Source: Oceanospirillum beijerinckii DSM 7166 (GTDB lineage Bacteria > Pseudomonadota > Gammaproteobacteria > Pseudomonadales > Halomonadaceae). Taken from it: a stretch of DNA of 61,017 bases. A program made the translations under genes and the position numbers. Of this stretch, positions 8,067-20,400 are shown piece by piece. A model generated the notes under the pieces. That model was not told the DNA's origin. It ran no database searches and was given only the letters and a program-made list of their open reading frames with translations. Positions within the stretch are counted from its first letter, which is position 1. Each line of letters starts with the position of its first letter. The DNA lies in NCBI RefSeq assembly GCF_000422425.1, contig NZ_AULT01000039.1, positions 1-61,017 of the forward strand. Direction: 5' to 3'.

Positions 8067-11000
8067 GCGACGTAACAGGCTTCCCACTATCACCTCAACA
8101 GGCACAGTGGTGGCGTAATCGGGATAGATTCCAGGCTCCGGTCTGGTTGCAGCTGGTTTGCAGACAGTCCCTGGATGTTGTTGCTCTAAAAGAAAGACTG
8201 GCACAGCAGTTGGCTAATGAAGAGATTCTGCGTACCCGTCTGCACCGCATCTCGGGTATGGAGTACCCACTACAGGTGATTGAGGATAGCAGTCAAGTTC
8301 CTCTGATCGAAAAAGACTGGCGCAATCTTGCTGGCGAAAATATCGAGCAGCTACGTAATGAGCTGGCGACTAAAACCCTGGATAAGGGTTTAGATCAGAC
8401 CTCTGATGAACTGTCCGTTTACTGTATTGCACTGCCATCAGCAGATGATAAGCCTTGTTTTATGCTGCATCTGTCTGCGCCGGGCTGGATGCTGGATAGT
8501 CTGAGCCTGCAATTACTGGCGGAACGTATTCTGGGACTGCAGGCTGGTCCTGAAGAACCGTTGCAATATGTGGATTTTAGTCAGTGGAAACAGGAGCTAC
8601 TGGAAGAAGAGCCTGACCATCCAGGTGTAGAATTCTGGCAGCAGAATAGCCCTGATAGTGTACCGGCACTGGGCTTGGAAAGCCGGAAGCCAGGTAAACA
8701 GATTGCCAGCTTGCCCTTTACTTTAACCGGTACGTTTATATCCTCTCTGGAACAGATTGCAGCGAATCAGCAGGTTTCTTTGTCCTGTTTGCTGATGTAT
8801 AGCTGGAATGCTTTACTGACCCGTCAGGTGGCTCCAGAAGCTATGCCGGTGCTCTGGTACGATGAGGGCCGTAATGACGATACCTTTGATGCCCTGGGTG
8901 TCTACGGACAGACTCTGGCCTGTCAGTCAGTGATTAATCCAGAGCAGTCTCTGCTGGGTCAATTAAAGTCATTTTCCGAAACTGTGGCTATTGCGACCGG
9001 CTGGCAGGATTACATGCCAGGTTTCAGCGGCGAGAGTCTGCAGGGAGCAAAAAGTGCTGCCGTGTTTGCCTGGCTATCTGCCACTGATGTATCAGGTAAT
9101 AATACAAAAAGTTTGGTAGTAGATCGCTTTGGCGGTATCAGTGCGCCAGGGGCGATTCAGTTACTGTGTTTTGCGGATAACCGCTCTGATTTAGCCTGTC
9201 AGTTGCTGGCTGACCCAAGCCGTTACGATGAGCAGGCATTAGCTTGTCTGGCAGAACAGTGGCAGCAGCTGCTTAAGGCGATGACAGAAAATCTGGACGT
9301 GCCTCTATCCCGCATATCGTTATTGGGTGAACAACAGAGGCAGCTGATGACCCCTGTATCTACCAATGCAGCAACGACTACCAATACAGAAACAGTTTCC
9401 AATATAAGTGCTAAGCCAGAAACCTTCCTGCAGAGATGGCAGCAAGCGGTTGCTCAGTACCCGGAAAATGTCGCAGTCAGAGAAAGCGAACGCACCCTGA
9501 GTTATTGCGAGATGAATGCTCGAGCTAATCAGCTGGCGGGTTATTTCCAGGCACAAGGTGTTGCCCAAGGTGATATTGTTGGTGTTCATCTGCCAAGAGG
9601 TATTGATGCGCTACTGACAATTCTAGCCGTACTAAAAGCGGGTGCGGCTTATCTGCCTCTGGACCCGGATTATCCCGAGGAGCGACTCAACTATATGGTG
9701 CAGGATAGTGGTGTGCGCTATATCGTGGGGTACAAACCTGAGTCTGCGCCAGAGGGCCTGAACTATCTGACATTGGACTCTGAACTGGCATTGTCTGAAA
9801 ACAGCTCGGAGCTGGCCGCAGGGCCTGAGCGTGATGATATCGCTTATCTGATCTATACCTCAGGTTCCGTAGGGCAACCGAAAGCGGTGGAGATCAGCCA
9901 TGACAACCTGAGCTATTCACTGGCTGCCAGATTGAGCTATTACCGTGAGCCGGTAAAAGCCTATCTGATGATGTCTTCGCTGTCTTTTGACAGTTCCGTT
10001 GCAGGTATCTTCTGGGCGCTATCCCAAGGTGGCGAGCTGGTTCTGCCCGCTAATGGTGATGAGCGTGAAGTGCAGGTGCTGCTGGATCTGATGACGCGCT
10101 TTAAGGTGAGTCACGGTCTGTCATTGCCTTCCGTATTTAATGCCATGATTGATGCCGCCAGTGCCGAACAGAGAACCGTGTTACAGAACAGTCTGGTGGC
10201 TTGGATTGTCGCGGGTGAAGCCTGCCCGGAAGCCTTGATTGAAAAACATTATCAGAGCTTCCCTGCTGCGACCTTGGTCAATGAATATGGCCCGACAGAA
10301 GCCACGGTCTGGGCGACGGCTGCTCAGCTCAGTACCGAATCTCCAGTCACTATTGGGCAGCCTGTACCTGGTATGGGTGTCTATCTGCTGGATGAGCAGG
10401 GCGAGGCGGTTGCGGTTGGAGAAACCGGTGAAATCTATCTGGCAGGTCCACAACTTGCCAGAGGCTACCGGGGTAAACCGGAACAGACGGCGCAGGCTTT
10501 TGTTGAAGGTGTTTCTGCCGCGCAGGGGCAGAGACTGTACCGTACCGGTGATCTGGCACGCTGGCAGGCCAATGGTGAGCTGCAATTTTTGGGGCGTCGC
10601 GATCATCAGGTGAAAATTCGCGGACATAGAATTGAGCTGGGTGAAATTGAAGGTCGTCTGAACAGCCATGAAACCGTGAAACAGGCCGTTGTTGTGGCTC
10701 GTGAGTCCGGTGATCGTCAGCGCCTGGTGGCTTATGTTATTGAAGATAGTCGCAGTATTGATGTGGCTGTATTGCGCAATCACCTATCTGTGGCTCTGCC
10801 AGATTATATGATCCCGGCTGACTTTGTCATTGTGCAGCATTTCCCTTTAACCCCTAACGGTAAGCTGGATCTTAAGGCTCTGCCTGAGCCGGATTCCCAA
10901 TCCGGTGTGCCTTATACACCACCAAGTAATGATGTGGAACGCGCCTTGGCCTCCATTATCGGTTCTCTGCTGGAGCGGGAGCAGGTGGGGGTAGACGATA

Positions 11001-11242
11001 ACTTCTTCCATATTGGTGGTGATTCCATCCTGAGTCTGCAGGTGGTCAGTCGTGCTCTGGCGGAAGGGATTGCTATCACGGCTCGAGATATCTTTGAGCA
11101 AAAGACCGTGCTTAAGTTGGCATCTGTCGCATCCCTAACGGAAAAGTCTTCAGGAGACGTTATTGAGGAGTCCGATGAGCTGCTTATCAGTCTGGATGAT
11201 AGTGAGCTGAATGCTTTGCTGGATGAGGTTGATAGCGCCTGA
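8063..11242 (+). CDS. NRPS 1: degenerate C (interface-like) - A (His predicted) - PCP
   Basis: 1059 residues. Residues about 8-430 form a C-like domain whose HHxxxDG motif is replaced by PGWMLDS (near 143), so both catalytic histidines are gone and it should not make peptide bonds. The A domain (about 460-950) has IYTSGSVGQPK, NEYGPTEATVW, YRTGDLARW and GRRDHQVKIRGHRIELGE. Its pocket reads DSALIAEVWK by eye, which shares seven of ten positions with DSELTAEVCK, the His code of the bacitracin synthetase. A PCP follows (IGGDSILSLQ, carrier Ser near 990). The protein has no E or TE domain, so it loads the first residue and passes it to NRPS 2. The gene overlaps the upstream hydroxylase fusion by 4 nt, and the degenerate C domain is the likely docking partner of that hydroxylase. 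Confidence 0.9.
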   Translation: MSDVTGFPLSPQQAQWWRNRDRFQAPVWLQLVCRQSLDVVALKERLAQQLANEEILRTRLHRISGMEYPLQVIEDSSQVPLIEKDWRNLAGENIEQLRNELATKTLDKGLDQTSDELSVYCIALPSADDKPCFMLHLSAPGWMLDSLSLQLLAERILGLQAGPEEPLQYVDFSQWKQELLEEEPDHPGVEFWQQNSPDSVPALGLESRKPGKQIASLPFTLTGTFISSLEQIAANQQVSLSCLLMYSWNALLTRQVAPEAMPVLWYDEGRNDDTFDALGVYGQTLACQSVINPEQSLLGQLKSFSETVAIATGWQDYMPGFSGESLQGAKSAAVFAWLSATDVSGNNTKSLVVDRFGGISAPGAIQLLCFADNRSDLACQLLADPSRYDEQALACLAEQWQQLLKAMTENLDVPLSRISLLGEQQRQLMTPVSTNAATTTNTETVSNISAKPETFLQRWQQAVAQYPENVAVRESERTLSYCEMNARANQLAGYFQAQGVAQGDIVGVHLPRGIDALLTILAVLKAGAAYLPLDPDYPEERLNYMVQDSGVRYIVGYKPESAPEGLNYLTLDSELALSENSSELAAGPERDDIAYLIYTSGSVGQPKAVEISHDNLSYSLAARLSYYREPVKAYLMMSSLSFDSSVAGIFWALSQGGELVLPANGDEREVQVLLDLMTRFKVSHGLSLPSVFNAMIDAASAEQRTVLQNSLVAWIVAGEACPEALIEKHYQSFPAATLVNEYGPTEATVWATAAQLSTESPVTIGQPVPGMGVYLLDEQGEAVAVGETGEIYLAGPQLARGYRGKPEQTAQAFVEGVSAAQGQRLYRTGDLARWQANGELQFLGRRDHQVKIRGHRIELGEIEGRLNSHETVKQAVVVARESGDRQRLVAYVIEDSRSIDVAVLRNHLSVALPDYMIPADFVIVQHFPLTPNGKLDLKALPEPDSQSGVPYTPPSNDVERALASIIGSLLEREQVGVDDNFFHIGGDSILSLQVVSRALAEGIAITARDIFEQKTVLKLASVASLTEKSSGDVIEESDELLISLDDSELNALLDEVDSA

Positions 11243-11257
11243 CCCTGGCCTAATAAC

Positions 11258-11289
11258 TGCCCGATGATTGACAGCTGATCGGGCATTTT
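11258..11289 (+). terminator. Hairpin with T run between NRPS 1 and NRPS 2
   Basis: An 8-bp perfect stem (11258-11265 / 11278-11285) with a 12-nt loop is followed by TTTT. It sits 16 nt after the NRPS 1 stop, in a 199-bp gap much larger than the others in the operon. It could end part of the transcripts, leaving NRPS 2 to read-through or its own promoter. I see no clear promoter or Fur box in the rest of the gap. Confidence 0.5.
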
Positions 11290-11441
11290 AAGTGTTAAGA
11301 AATGATTCCCTGCGCTGGCTTTAGCTAGCGGAGTGGGTTTTCTGTTGCCTGTCGAAAGTTTTGTAATGACACTAATGCCTTTTATATCAATACCTTATGG
11401 CTTTTGTGTCTTAACGATAAACAGTTCGGAACGTTGTCATA

Positions 11442-14400
11442 ATGACTCAGAAATCTACTCAGCGTGAGAATATCGCTGATATTTATCCTCTTTCCCCTTT
11501 GCAGCAGGGGATGTTGTTTCACTCTTTGCTACAGGAAGACTCCGGTGTTTATATCATGCAGGATCGCTACCGGATTCAGGGCCGAATTGATGTTGCTGCT
11601 TTTGAGCAAGCCTGGCAAACCGTAGTCGATACCCATCCAGCGCTGCGTACCGCTTTCAGCTGGAAGTCGCAGAAACAGCCTTTGCAGATTGTGTATAAAA
11701 AGGTGGCGACCCCACTGACGATTATTGATCTGAGAGGTAAAGACAGTCAGGAGCAGGACAACTATATCCAGGATTTGTTGCAGCGAGAGCAACGTTCCGG
11801 TTTTAACATGGCCAAACCACCTCTGATTCGTTTCCGACTGGTGCAACGTGGCGAAGATGATTACGAGCTGGTACGCAGTTTCCACCATATTCTGATGGAT
11901 GCCTGGTGTATCTCCCTGATTCTGGTGGATTTCCTAAAGGTCTATGATGCGTTAATCAAGGGTGTGCAACCGGAGTTGGAAGTACCCCGCCCATTTCGTG
12001 ATTATATCGCTTGGTTACAGAAGCAGAATACCGATAATGCCCGTGATTTCTGGCAACAGCATTTGCAGGGCTTATCTTCTCCGACCCCTGTACCTGTGGA
12101 AAAAGCCGCTAGAAAAAATCAGTACGGTGAATCTGTACTGGTAGAAGATACCGAAATTAATTTTTCAGAGGCACAGAGCAAACAACTACACAATTTTTGC
12201 CGTCAGCACGATCTGACCCCCAATACTTTTTTCCAGGGGGTATGGGCATTGTTGCTCAGTCGTTACAGTGGTCAAAACGATGTGTTATTTGGGGTAACGG
12301 TTTCCGGCCGTCCACCTAGCCTGGCGGGCGTAGAGAAAATGGTGGGGCTGTTTATTAACAGTCAGCCCTTACGTGTCAATCTACCCAAAAACACCCGGGT
12401 GGTTGAGTGGTTGAAAAATATTCAGCTCGATAACCTGGAGATGCGGGAATATGAGCACACCAGCCTGGTAGATGTTCAGGGCTGGAGTGATTTTCCCCGT
12501 GGTGAAGCTCTGTTTGATACTTTGCTGGTTTATGAAAATGCCCCTTTTGATCGCCTGATTTTGGAAGGTGAGTTTAGTTTCCAATGGAATGGTATGCAGC
12601 ATGGGGTACATACTCATTACGGCTTGACGATTGTTGTCATGCCCCATGATGAGCTAGAGCTGAAGATCTCTTATGACTATGCTCGTTTTGATCGAGCAAC
12701 CATCGATGCCATGTTACGTCATATGCGTGAATTGGCATTGGCAATGATAGCGGCACCGGATGCTTATCTGGATAAGCTGGACCTTCTTGATAAGGATGAG
12801 CAACAGCAGTTAGAACATGGTTTCAACCGTTCTCAACAGGACTTCCCACTGGAACATGGCTATCCAGAGCTATTTAGACAACAGGTCGCCCGTTGCCCTG
12901 AGCAAATTGTAGCAGCCTTTCAGGGGCAGACGTTGAGCTTTGCTGAACTGGATCTACGCACTAACCGTCTGGGTCATGTCATTGCTGCTGGTGCCGCAAT
13001 TCATAGTGTGAATATCGACAGCGCCGCTGGGAGTAGTGACAGTGCGAATCATAACGTAAGCCGTCAAGATGAGTTTTTAGTCGCTCTGCTGGGAGATCGT
13101 GATCTGCCCCTGTTAAGCGCCATGATAGCTACCTTTAAAGCTGGTGGTGCCTATCTGCCTCTGGCGCCAGGTCTGCCAGATGGTCGTCTGCAGGAGCTGT
13201 TTGAGCTGAGTCAGGCGCAAGTACTGGTAGCCTCTGAATCCTGTCGTGACCGGGCTGAGAAACTGGCGGCGCAGCGTGATTGTCATCTGGTGATTGTGGA
13301 AGACCACTGGTTGCAGGGCAATGAAGCCGCTCTACCGGCTATTTCATCCCCAGAGCGCTTGGCCTATGTGTTATTTACCTCGGGTTCTACTGGTACACCA
13401 AAAGGTGTGATGGTTGAACAACGGGGCATGTTGAACAATATTTTTGGTAAGCAGCCCCAAGCAGGTTCCCTGGGCTTATCTGAGCAGGATGTCATTGCTC
13501 AAACCGCTTCCCAAGCATTTGATATCTCTGTCTGGCAGTTTCTGGCCGCACCGGTAACCGGTGCGCGGGTAGAGATTTTGCCGGATTGTATAGCCCATGA
13601 TCCTGCGCAACTGATGGATGCGGTCTCTGAACGGGGTATTACCCTGTTAGAAGCGGTTCCGGCCATGATGCGAGGTCTATTGGATGAAGCAAAAGACAGG
13701 CAAGCTAAGGGTGATGCTCAGCCCTTTTCTGGGCTACGTTGGCTGATTGCTACCGGTGAGGCTCTGCCTCCTGCACTAGCTAATGAATGGCTGGAATTCT
13801 TCCTACAAATTCCGATTATGAATGCCTATGGCCCAGCGGAATGTTCTGATGATGTGGCATTTCATGCCATTCGGGATAAGGACCTGGATCCAACCCATCC
13901 TCTACCAGTGGGTTCGCCAACGGCCAATAACCAGCTTTATGTACTGGATGATGATCTGCGCATACAGCCTGTTGGTGTACCTGGTGAGATCTGTGTCGCA
14001 GGTACAGGGGTTGGCCGGGGTTACTGGCGGGATCAGGAACGCACAGAACAGGTATTTATTGATCACCCTTTTAATCCAGGGCAGCGCTTCTATCGCACCG
14101 GTGACCTGGGACGTTGGTTACCGGATGGCACCATTGAATATCTGGGGCGTCGGGATTTCCAGGTCAAAATTCTGGGTCATCGTATTGAGCTGGGTGAGAT
14201 TGAAAACCGTCTGGAAGCTCTACCTCAAGTAAAAGCTGCTGCAGTAGTCGCACCACAGGATACCCGTGGTAATCGTCGTTTAGTAGCTTATTGGACTCCC
14301 AGAAATGAGCAGGCAATTAGTGACACTGATGAGAAAGTTCTGAAAGAGGCGCTAGCCGCCCAGCTACCGGAATATATGGTACCTGGTGTGATGGTTCGTC

Positions 14401-17400
14401 TGGATGCGCTGCCATTAAGTGCCAACGGTAAGATTGATCGTAAGGTGCTGGAAGCAAAACAGATTACGCTGGCTACCTCTGAACCGGTTGCGCCTCGTAA
14501 TGACACTGAACGTGAATTGGCAAAGATCTGGTCTGATATTCTGCAGCGTGAAGATGTGGGTGTTGAAGATAGCTTCTTTGCTCTGGGTGGTCACTCACTG
14601 CTGGCGACCCGAGTGATGGCTAGAATCAGAGAGTCCTTTAAGCAGGAGCTGCCGCTACGCACCCTGTTTGAACAGAACACCATTGCCCGCTTAGCCGCAT
14701 TAATTGACGGAGGTGAGTCAGGTGCCGAGGGTAGTGGCTCTGTGCTGACTAAACAGCCGCGTCCTGATCGCCTGCCTTTATCTTTTGCTCAACAAAGACT
14801 CTGGTTCCTGGACCAGCTGGAACAGGGTAGCTCTCAATACAATACCGCATTTGCACTGCGCTTCAGTGGCCCATTAGATGTCGCCCTGTTTGAGTCAGAT
14901 CTTAATGCTCTGGTTGCGCGTCATCCGATTCTGCGTAGCCGTATTCAGTCCGAAGGTGATACCCCCTGGCTGAGCTTTGATCAGCAGCAGAAGGCCAATT
15001 TTCAGTTAGTACAAGTATCAGAATTGGAATGGGCTCAACTCGCTCATCAGGTTATGCCTGAAGAAGTGGCTCGGGATTTTGAACTGGAGCATCAGGCCCC
15101 GATTCGTACTTTCCTATATCAGCATCCGCAGCGGGATGAAGCTATTTTCCTATGTGTGCAGCACCACGCGGTGACTGATGGTTGGTCGATTTATAACCTG
15201 TTAACCGAACTGGCAGAGATCCGTCTGGCTCGTAGGGAAAATCGCCGTCCTATTCTGGCAGATTTACCTATTGATTATGTGGACTTCAGTCTCTGGCAGC
15301 GTCGACCTGAGCAGCAGGCTCTGTTTGATCAGCAGCTGCAATACTGGGAGCAGACCCTGGGTCATGATCCTTATATCCTTGAACTACCTACGGATCGTCC
15401 GCGTAGTCAGCAGAAAGATGCACAGGATTACCGTAGTGGCGATGTCCGGGTCACTCTGCAACCTTCGCTAACGGACTCCATTCGTCGTTATGCCGCTGAA
15501 CGTGCCGTAACACCTTTTACCGTTATGATGGCCAGCCTGCACCTGTTGCTAGGCCGCTATAGTGGTCAACAGAGAATTCAGGTGGGTACTCCAGTTGCGG
15601 GACGTAGCCAGCCTGAAACCCATCCCATCGTAGGTTGTTTTGTTAATACCCTGGTGATTGGTAGTGATCTGGCACCGGAAAACTCCTTTAATGAGTTGGT
15701 GGCTCAGCTGCATCGGACCATGATTGACGCTCAAGCCAATCAGGATGTACCGTTTGAAAGAGTAGTAGAGACACTGAGTCATGACAGGGACCTGTCGGTA
15801 TCGCCATTGTTCCAGGTGCTGTTCACCATGCACCAGCATCGTCTGGGACAGCTGGATTGGGGCGATAATCAGGTGGAAGAGGTTGTGGTTGAAAATCGCA
15901 TCAGCGCCTTTGACCTGTGTGCCGATGTGATTGATGACGAAAAGGATCTGCTGCTTATCTTTGGCTACCGATGTGCTCTGTTCGATCAGAGTACGGTACA
16001 GCGTTGGTTGAATCACTGGGTCAACCTGCTGGAAGCGGTTATCGCAGAACCTAAGCAAGGACTGTACCAGTATAACCTGCTCAGTGTTGAAGAACGTCAC
16101 CAGCAACTGGAGCTATGGAATCAGACCGAACAGGACTTCCAGGCACCTGCAACTCTGACCGAAATGCTGGAAGTTCAGCATAACCGTACCCCTGATGCCA
16201 TTGCTGTGGAGGCTGAAGACCAGCAATTGACCTATAAGCAACTGCACGAAAAAGCCAACCGGATTGCCCATTGGCTGCTTGAACAGGGTGTTAGCAAGGG
16301 GGTTGAGCAAACATCTGGGCAGGTCCCAGAGCACGGCCCTATTGTCGGTATCTGTCTGGAACGATCTGCTGATATGGTGGTTGCCGCTCTGGCAGCACTT
16401 AAAGCGGGTGCTGCCTACCTGCCTCTGGCTCCAGATCTACCGGCACAGCGTCTGCAGTATATGCTGGATGATGCGGAAGCCACTGTGGTTCTGAGCCACT
16501 CATCCCTGACAGCGGTATGCCCGAAAGCAGATCAAACCCTGCTGTTAGATCAATGGCAGGCCTCATCGAAGTCTGAACCCTATGTGTCAGTTGAATCTTA
16601 TTCATCTGATGCTCCTGCAATTAGCCGCACAGGTGATGATCTGGCCTATGTGCTCTATACCTCGGGTTCAACAGGGCAACCAAAAGGGGTGTTGAACCTG
16701 CATAAAGGTGTTGTGAACCGTATGTGCTGGATTCAATCCCTGTTCCGGCTTAACGGTGATGATGCCATTTTGCATAAAGCACCGGTTATGTTTGACTTCT
16801 CCGTGTCAGAAATTTTCTGGGCTCTGACATCCGGTGCCCGACTGGTAGTTGCTAAGCCGGACGGTCATCTGGACAGTGAGTACCTGATTGATCTGGTGCA
16901 GGAGAAAGAGGTCACTACGTTAGATCTGGTGCCTGCCATGCTGGGTAGTTTGCTGGATAGTGGCCGTCTGGCACAGTGTAGCAAACTGCGTTGTGTTTTA
17001 AGTGGTGGTGAGGCGTTATCTGCTGAGTTGGTGCGTCGCTTCCAGCAGGCTATGGATCTAGATCTGTACAACCTTTATGGCCCTACTGAAAATGCCATCG
17101 ATGCCAGTTATTACCTATGCCCAAGGGAGTCGATACCTGCGACCCTACCTATTGGTAAACCTCTGCCAAATACCAGCCTGTATATTCTGGATGAATATCA
17201 GAACCCTGTGCCTGTTGGGGTGTCAGGTGAGCTTTGTATTGGTGGTGTTCAGTTGGCAAGAGGTTATCTGAAGCGGCCAGATCTGACACAGGCCAGTTTT
17301 ATTGCTTCGCCTTTTAATGCGGGTGAACGTCTATACCGCACCGGTGACCGTTGTCGCTATCTGCCAGATGGCAATGTCGAATATCTGGGCCGTCTGGATC

Positions 17401-20400
17401 ATCAGGTTAAGCTGAGAGGACAACGCATTGAGCTGGGCGAAATTGATGCTTGTATTGAAGTTCAAGCGGGTGTTGGTGAAGCCATTACCCTGCTGCATGA
17501 GGCCGGCGAAGCTTCTCAGTTAGTCAGTTATTGGGTTGCTACAGACGAAGTTTCTGTTAGTACTGAAGCAACAGCCAGTTCCCAATCAGTCGGCATTTCT
17601 GAATCAGTATTGCGTCAGGCTCTGTCTAATGCCTTGCCGGTTTATATGGTGCCTGCACGTTTTGTCCAGTTGGATAGTCTGCCATTAACCCGTAACGGCA
17701 AGATTGATCGTAAAGCACTGTTGGACATGACTCCCGCGCCTGAAGTACGTGAGGTTATTGCCCCACGCACGGAAACAGAGCGTCAGTTAGCCCGTATCTG
17801 GGCTGAAGCGCTGCAGTTGGAAGAACAGGGCGTGGAAGAGTCAGGTGTTGAAGGGTTCAGCGTCGAAGATAACTTCTTTGCCCTGGGTGGCCACTCTCTG
17901 CTGATTACCCGCATTATGGCGCAGGTACGCCAGACCTTTGCTGTAGATCTGCGTTTACGCACCCTGTTTGATCACCCTACGGTGGCGGCTATGGCGGAGC
18001 AGATTGATAACGCCAGCCATCAGCAGACCCAAACGTTATCCGGTATTGAACGGCCCGAGCGTCTGCCTCTGTCTTATGCTCAGCAACGTTTGTGGTTCCT
18101 GAGTCAGCTGGAACCAGACAGCAGCCAGTACAATATGCCGTTTGCCATTCGCTTTAACGGTGAGCTGCATATTCAGGCATTGGTACAGGCCTTTGCTGAT
18201 CTGGTGCAGCGCCATGAGATTCTGCGTAGCCGTGTCCAAGTAATGGATAATGATCCTGAGTTGATTATCAGCGCCGAGTCTCCTGAAATGGTGACGGAGG
18301 CTATCCGTGCCGAGCAGTGGGATGCTGTTCTCGAAGCTCAGATGACTCAGGAAAGCAATCAAGTATTTGATCTGGCAACGGAAGCGCCGATTCGTACACA
18401 TCTGCTGTATGTTCAGGAACAGTCAACCTCAGAGGCTGAGGTTGCGACAGCAGAAACAGGGGTGCTATTACTGACTCTGCATCACTCCGTAGGTGATGAC
18501 TGGTCGGTCGGCCTGCTACTGGATGAACTGGCGGAGTGTTATCAGGCTCGGTTAGATCAGAACGAGCAGGATCAAAACAAGCAGGTTCAAACATCTACTG
18601 ATCTGCAGGCCACAAGTGCCCAGTATGTGGATTACAGTCTCTGGCAGCGTCGTCCTGAGCAACAGCAACGAGATGAAAAAGAGTTGGCTTATTGGCAAGA
18701 AACCCTGGGTGAAGGGGATTATCGTCTGCAATTGCCTCAGGATGCTCATACTGCTGCCGGTGATGACAAGGCCTGTGATTTCTGTGATATCACCTTATCC
18801 ACAGAGCTGTATCAGGCGGTACAGCAGTATGCTCAGCAGCAGGGGGTAACACCTTTTATCGTCTATATGGCGACACTGCATCTGCTGTTGCATCGTTATA
18901 GCAGTCAACAGGATATTCGTGTGGGTATGCCTGTTGCTGGTCGCCATCATCCGGAAACACACGGCATGATTGGCTGCTTTGTTAATACTCTGGTGATTCG
19001 CAGTCAGCAAGCTGGCGATAAGCTGAGCTTTAATGAGCTGATTCAGCAGATCGGTCAAAGTGTGATTGATGCTCAAGAGCATCAGGATGTGCCGTTTGAG
19101 CGCGTGGTTGAACGCCTGGTGCGGGAAAGAGACCTGCAACGTTCCCCTCTATTCAGCGTGATGCTATCGATGGAACAGGCCGATCTGAAGCAACATAACT
19201 GGCCGAATCTGACCCTGGAAGAACTGGATATGCCTGGGATTGATGCCCAGTTTGATCTGAGCTTTGATCTGGGGGACCGAGGTGGTGATGCACTGCTTCG
19301 AGCCAGCTTCCGCAGCAGCCTGTTCTCCGAGGCCCGTATACAACGACTGTTGCAGCACTGGTTACATTTGCTGGAGCAGGGGCTGGCAACGCCAGAAGGT
19401 TTTGTAACGGACTTTAGTCTGCTGACTGCTGCTGAGCAGGAGCAGGTTCTGAGCTTTAACCGTTCTAAACGGGACTTCCCACTACAGCTTAGTTTTGCCG
19501 AGCTATTTGCCCATCAGGTGGCTGAGCAGCCAGAGAAAATTGTCGCCAGTTGTCTTGATCAGTCGCTCAGTTTCCAACAACTGGATCAGCGCAGCCGTAA
19601 TCTTGCGCTGGCTTATCGGCAGGCTGGCTTGCTTCAGGCCGAGGTGCTTCTGGTGGCTGTCTTAGGTGACCGAGGTCTGCCTTTCCTGACCAGCCTGGTG
19701 GCTACGCTACGTAGTGGTGGCGCTTATCTGCCATTGGATCCAGGCCTGCCGGATACCCGTCTGGCTGAACTGCTGGCACTGGGTAAAGCTCCTCTGCTGG
19801 TCACCACAGCTAGCTGTCGTGAACGGGCGGAGCGTCTGGCATCAAACTGTGGCTGTCAGTTGCTGGAAGTGGAAGAACACTGGTTATCAGAGCAGGGTGA
19901 GATAGCCCTGCAGATTGATAACGGTGGTCCGGATAGTCTGGCCTATGTCCTGTTCACTTCAGGTTCAACCGGTACGCCTAAAGGTGTGATGGTTGAGCAA
20001 AAAGGCATGCTGAACAATATCTTTGGTAAATGCCCAGCAGATACTTCACTGGGATTATCCGAACAGGATGTGATCGCACAGACGGCTTCGCAGGCGTTTG
20101 ATATTTCTGTCTGGCAGTTGCTGGCTGCGCCGGTCACTGGTGCCAGTGTGGTTATTCTGCCGGATTGTATTGCCCATGATCCGGAACAGTTGCTGGCTGC
20201 GGTGGATGAACACAGTATCAGTCTGCTGGAATCCGTACCCGCTGTTATTCGAGGCATGCTGGATGCAGCAGAAAATCGTTCGGAAGAAAGCTGTTCAGAA
20301 GAAAATCAGGTAACAACACTGAATAGTCTGCGTTGGTTATTGCCAACAGGGGAAGCTTTACCGGCAACCCTTGCTAACGAATGGCTGGCCCGTTTCCCTG

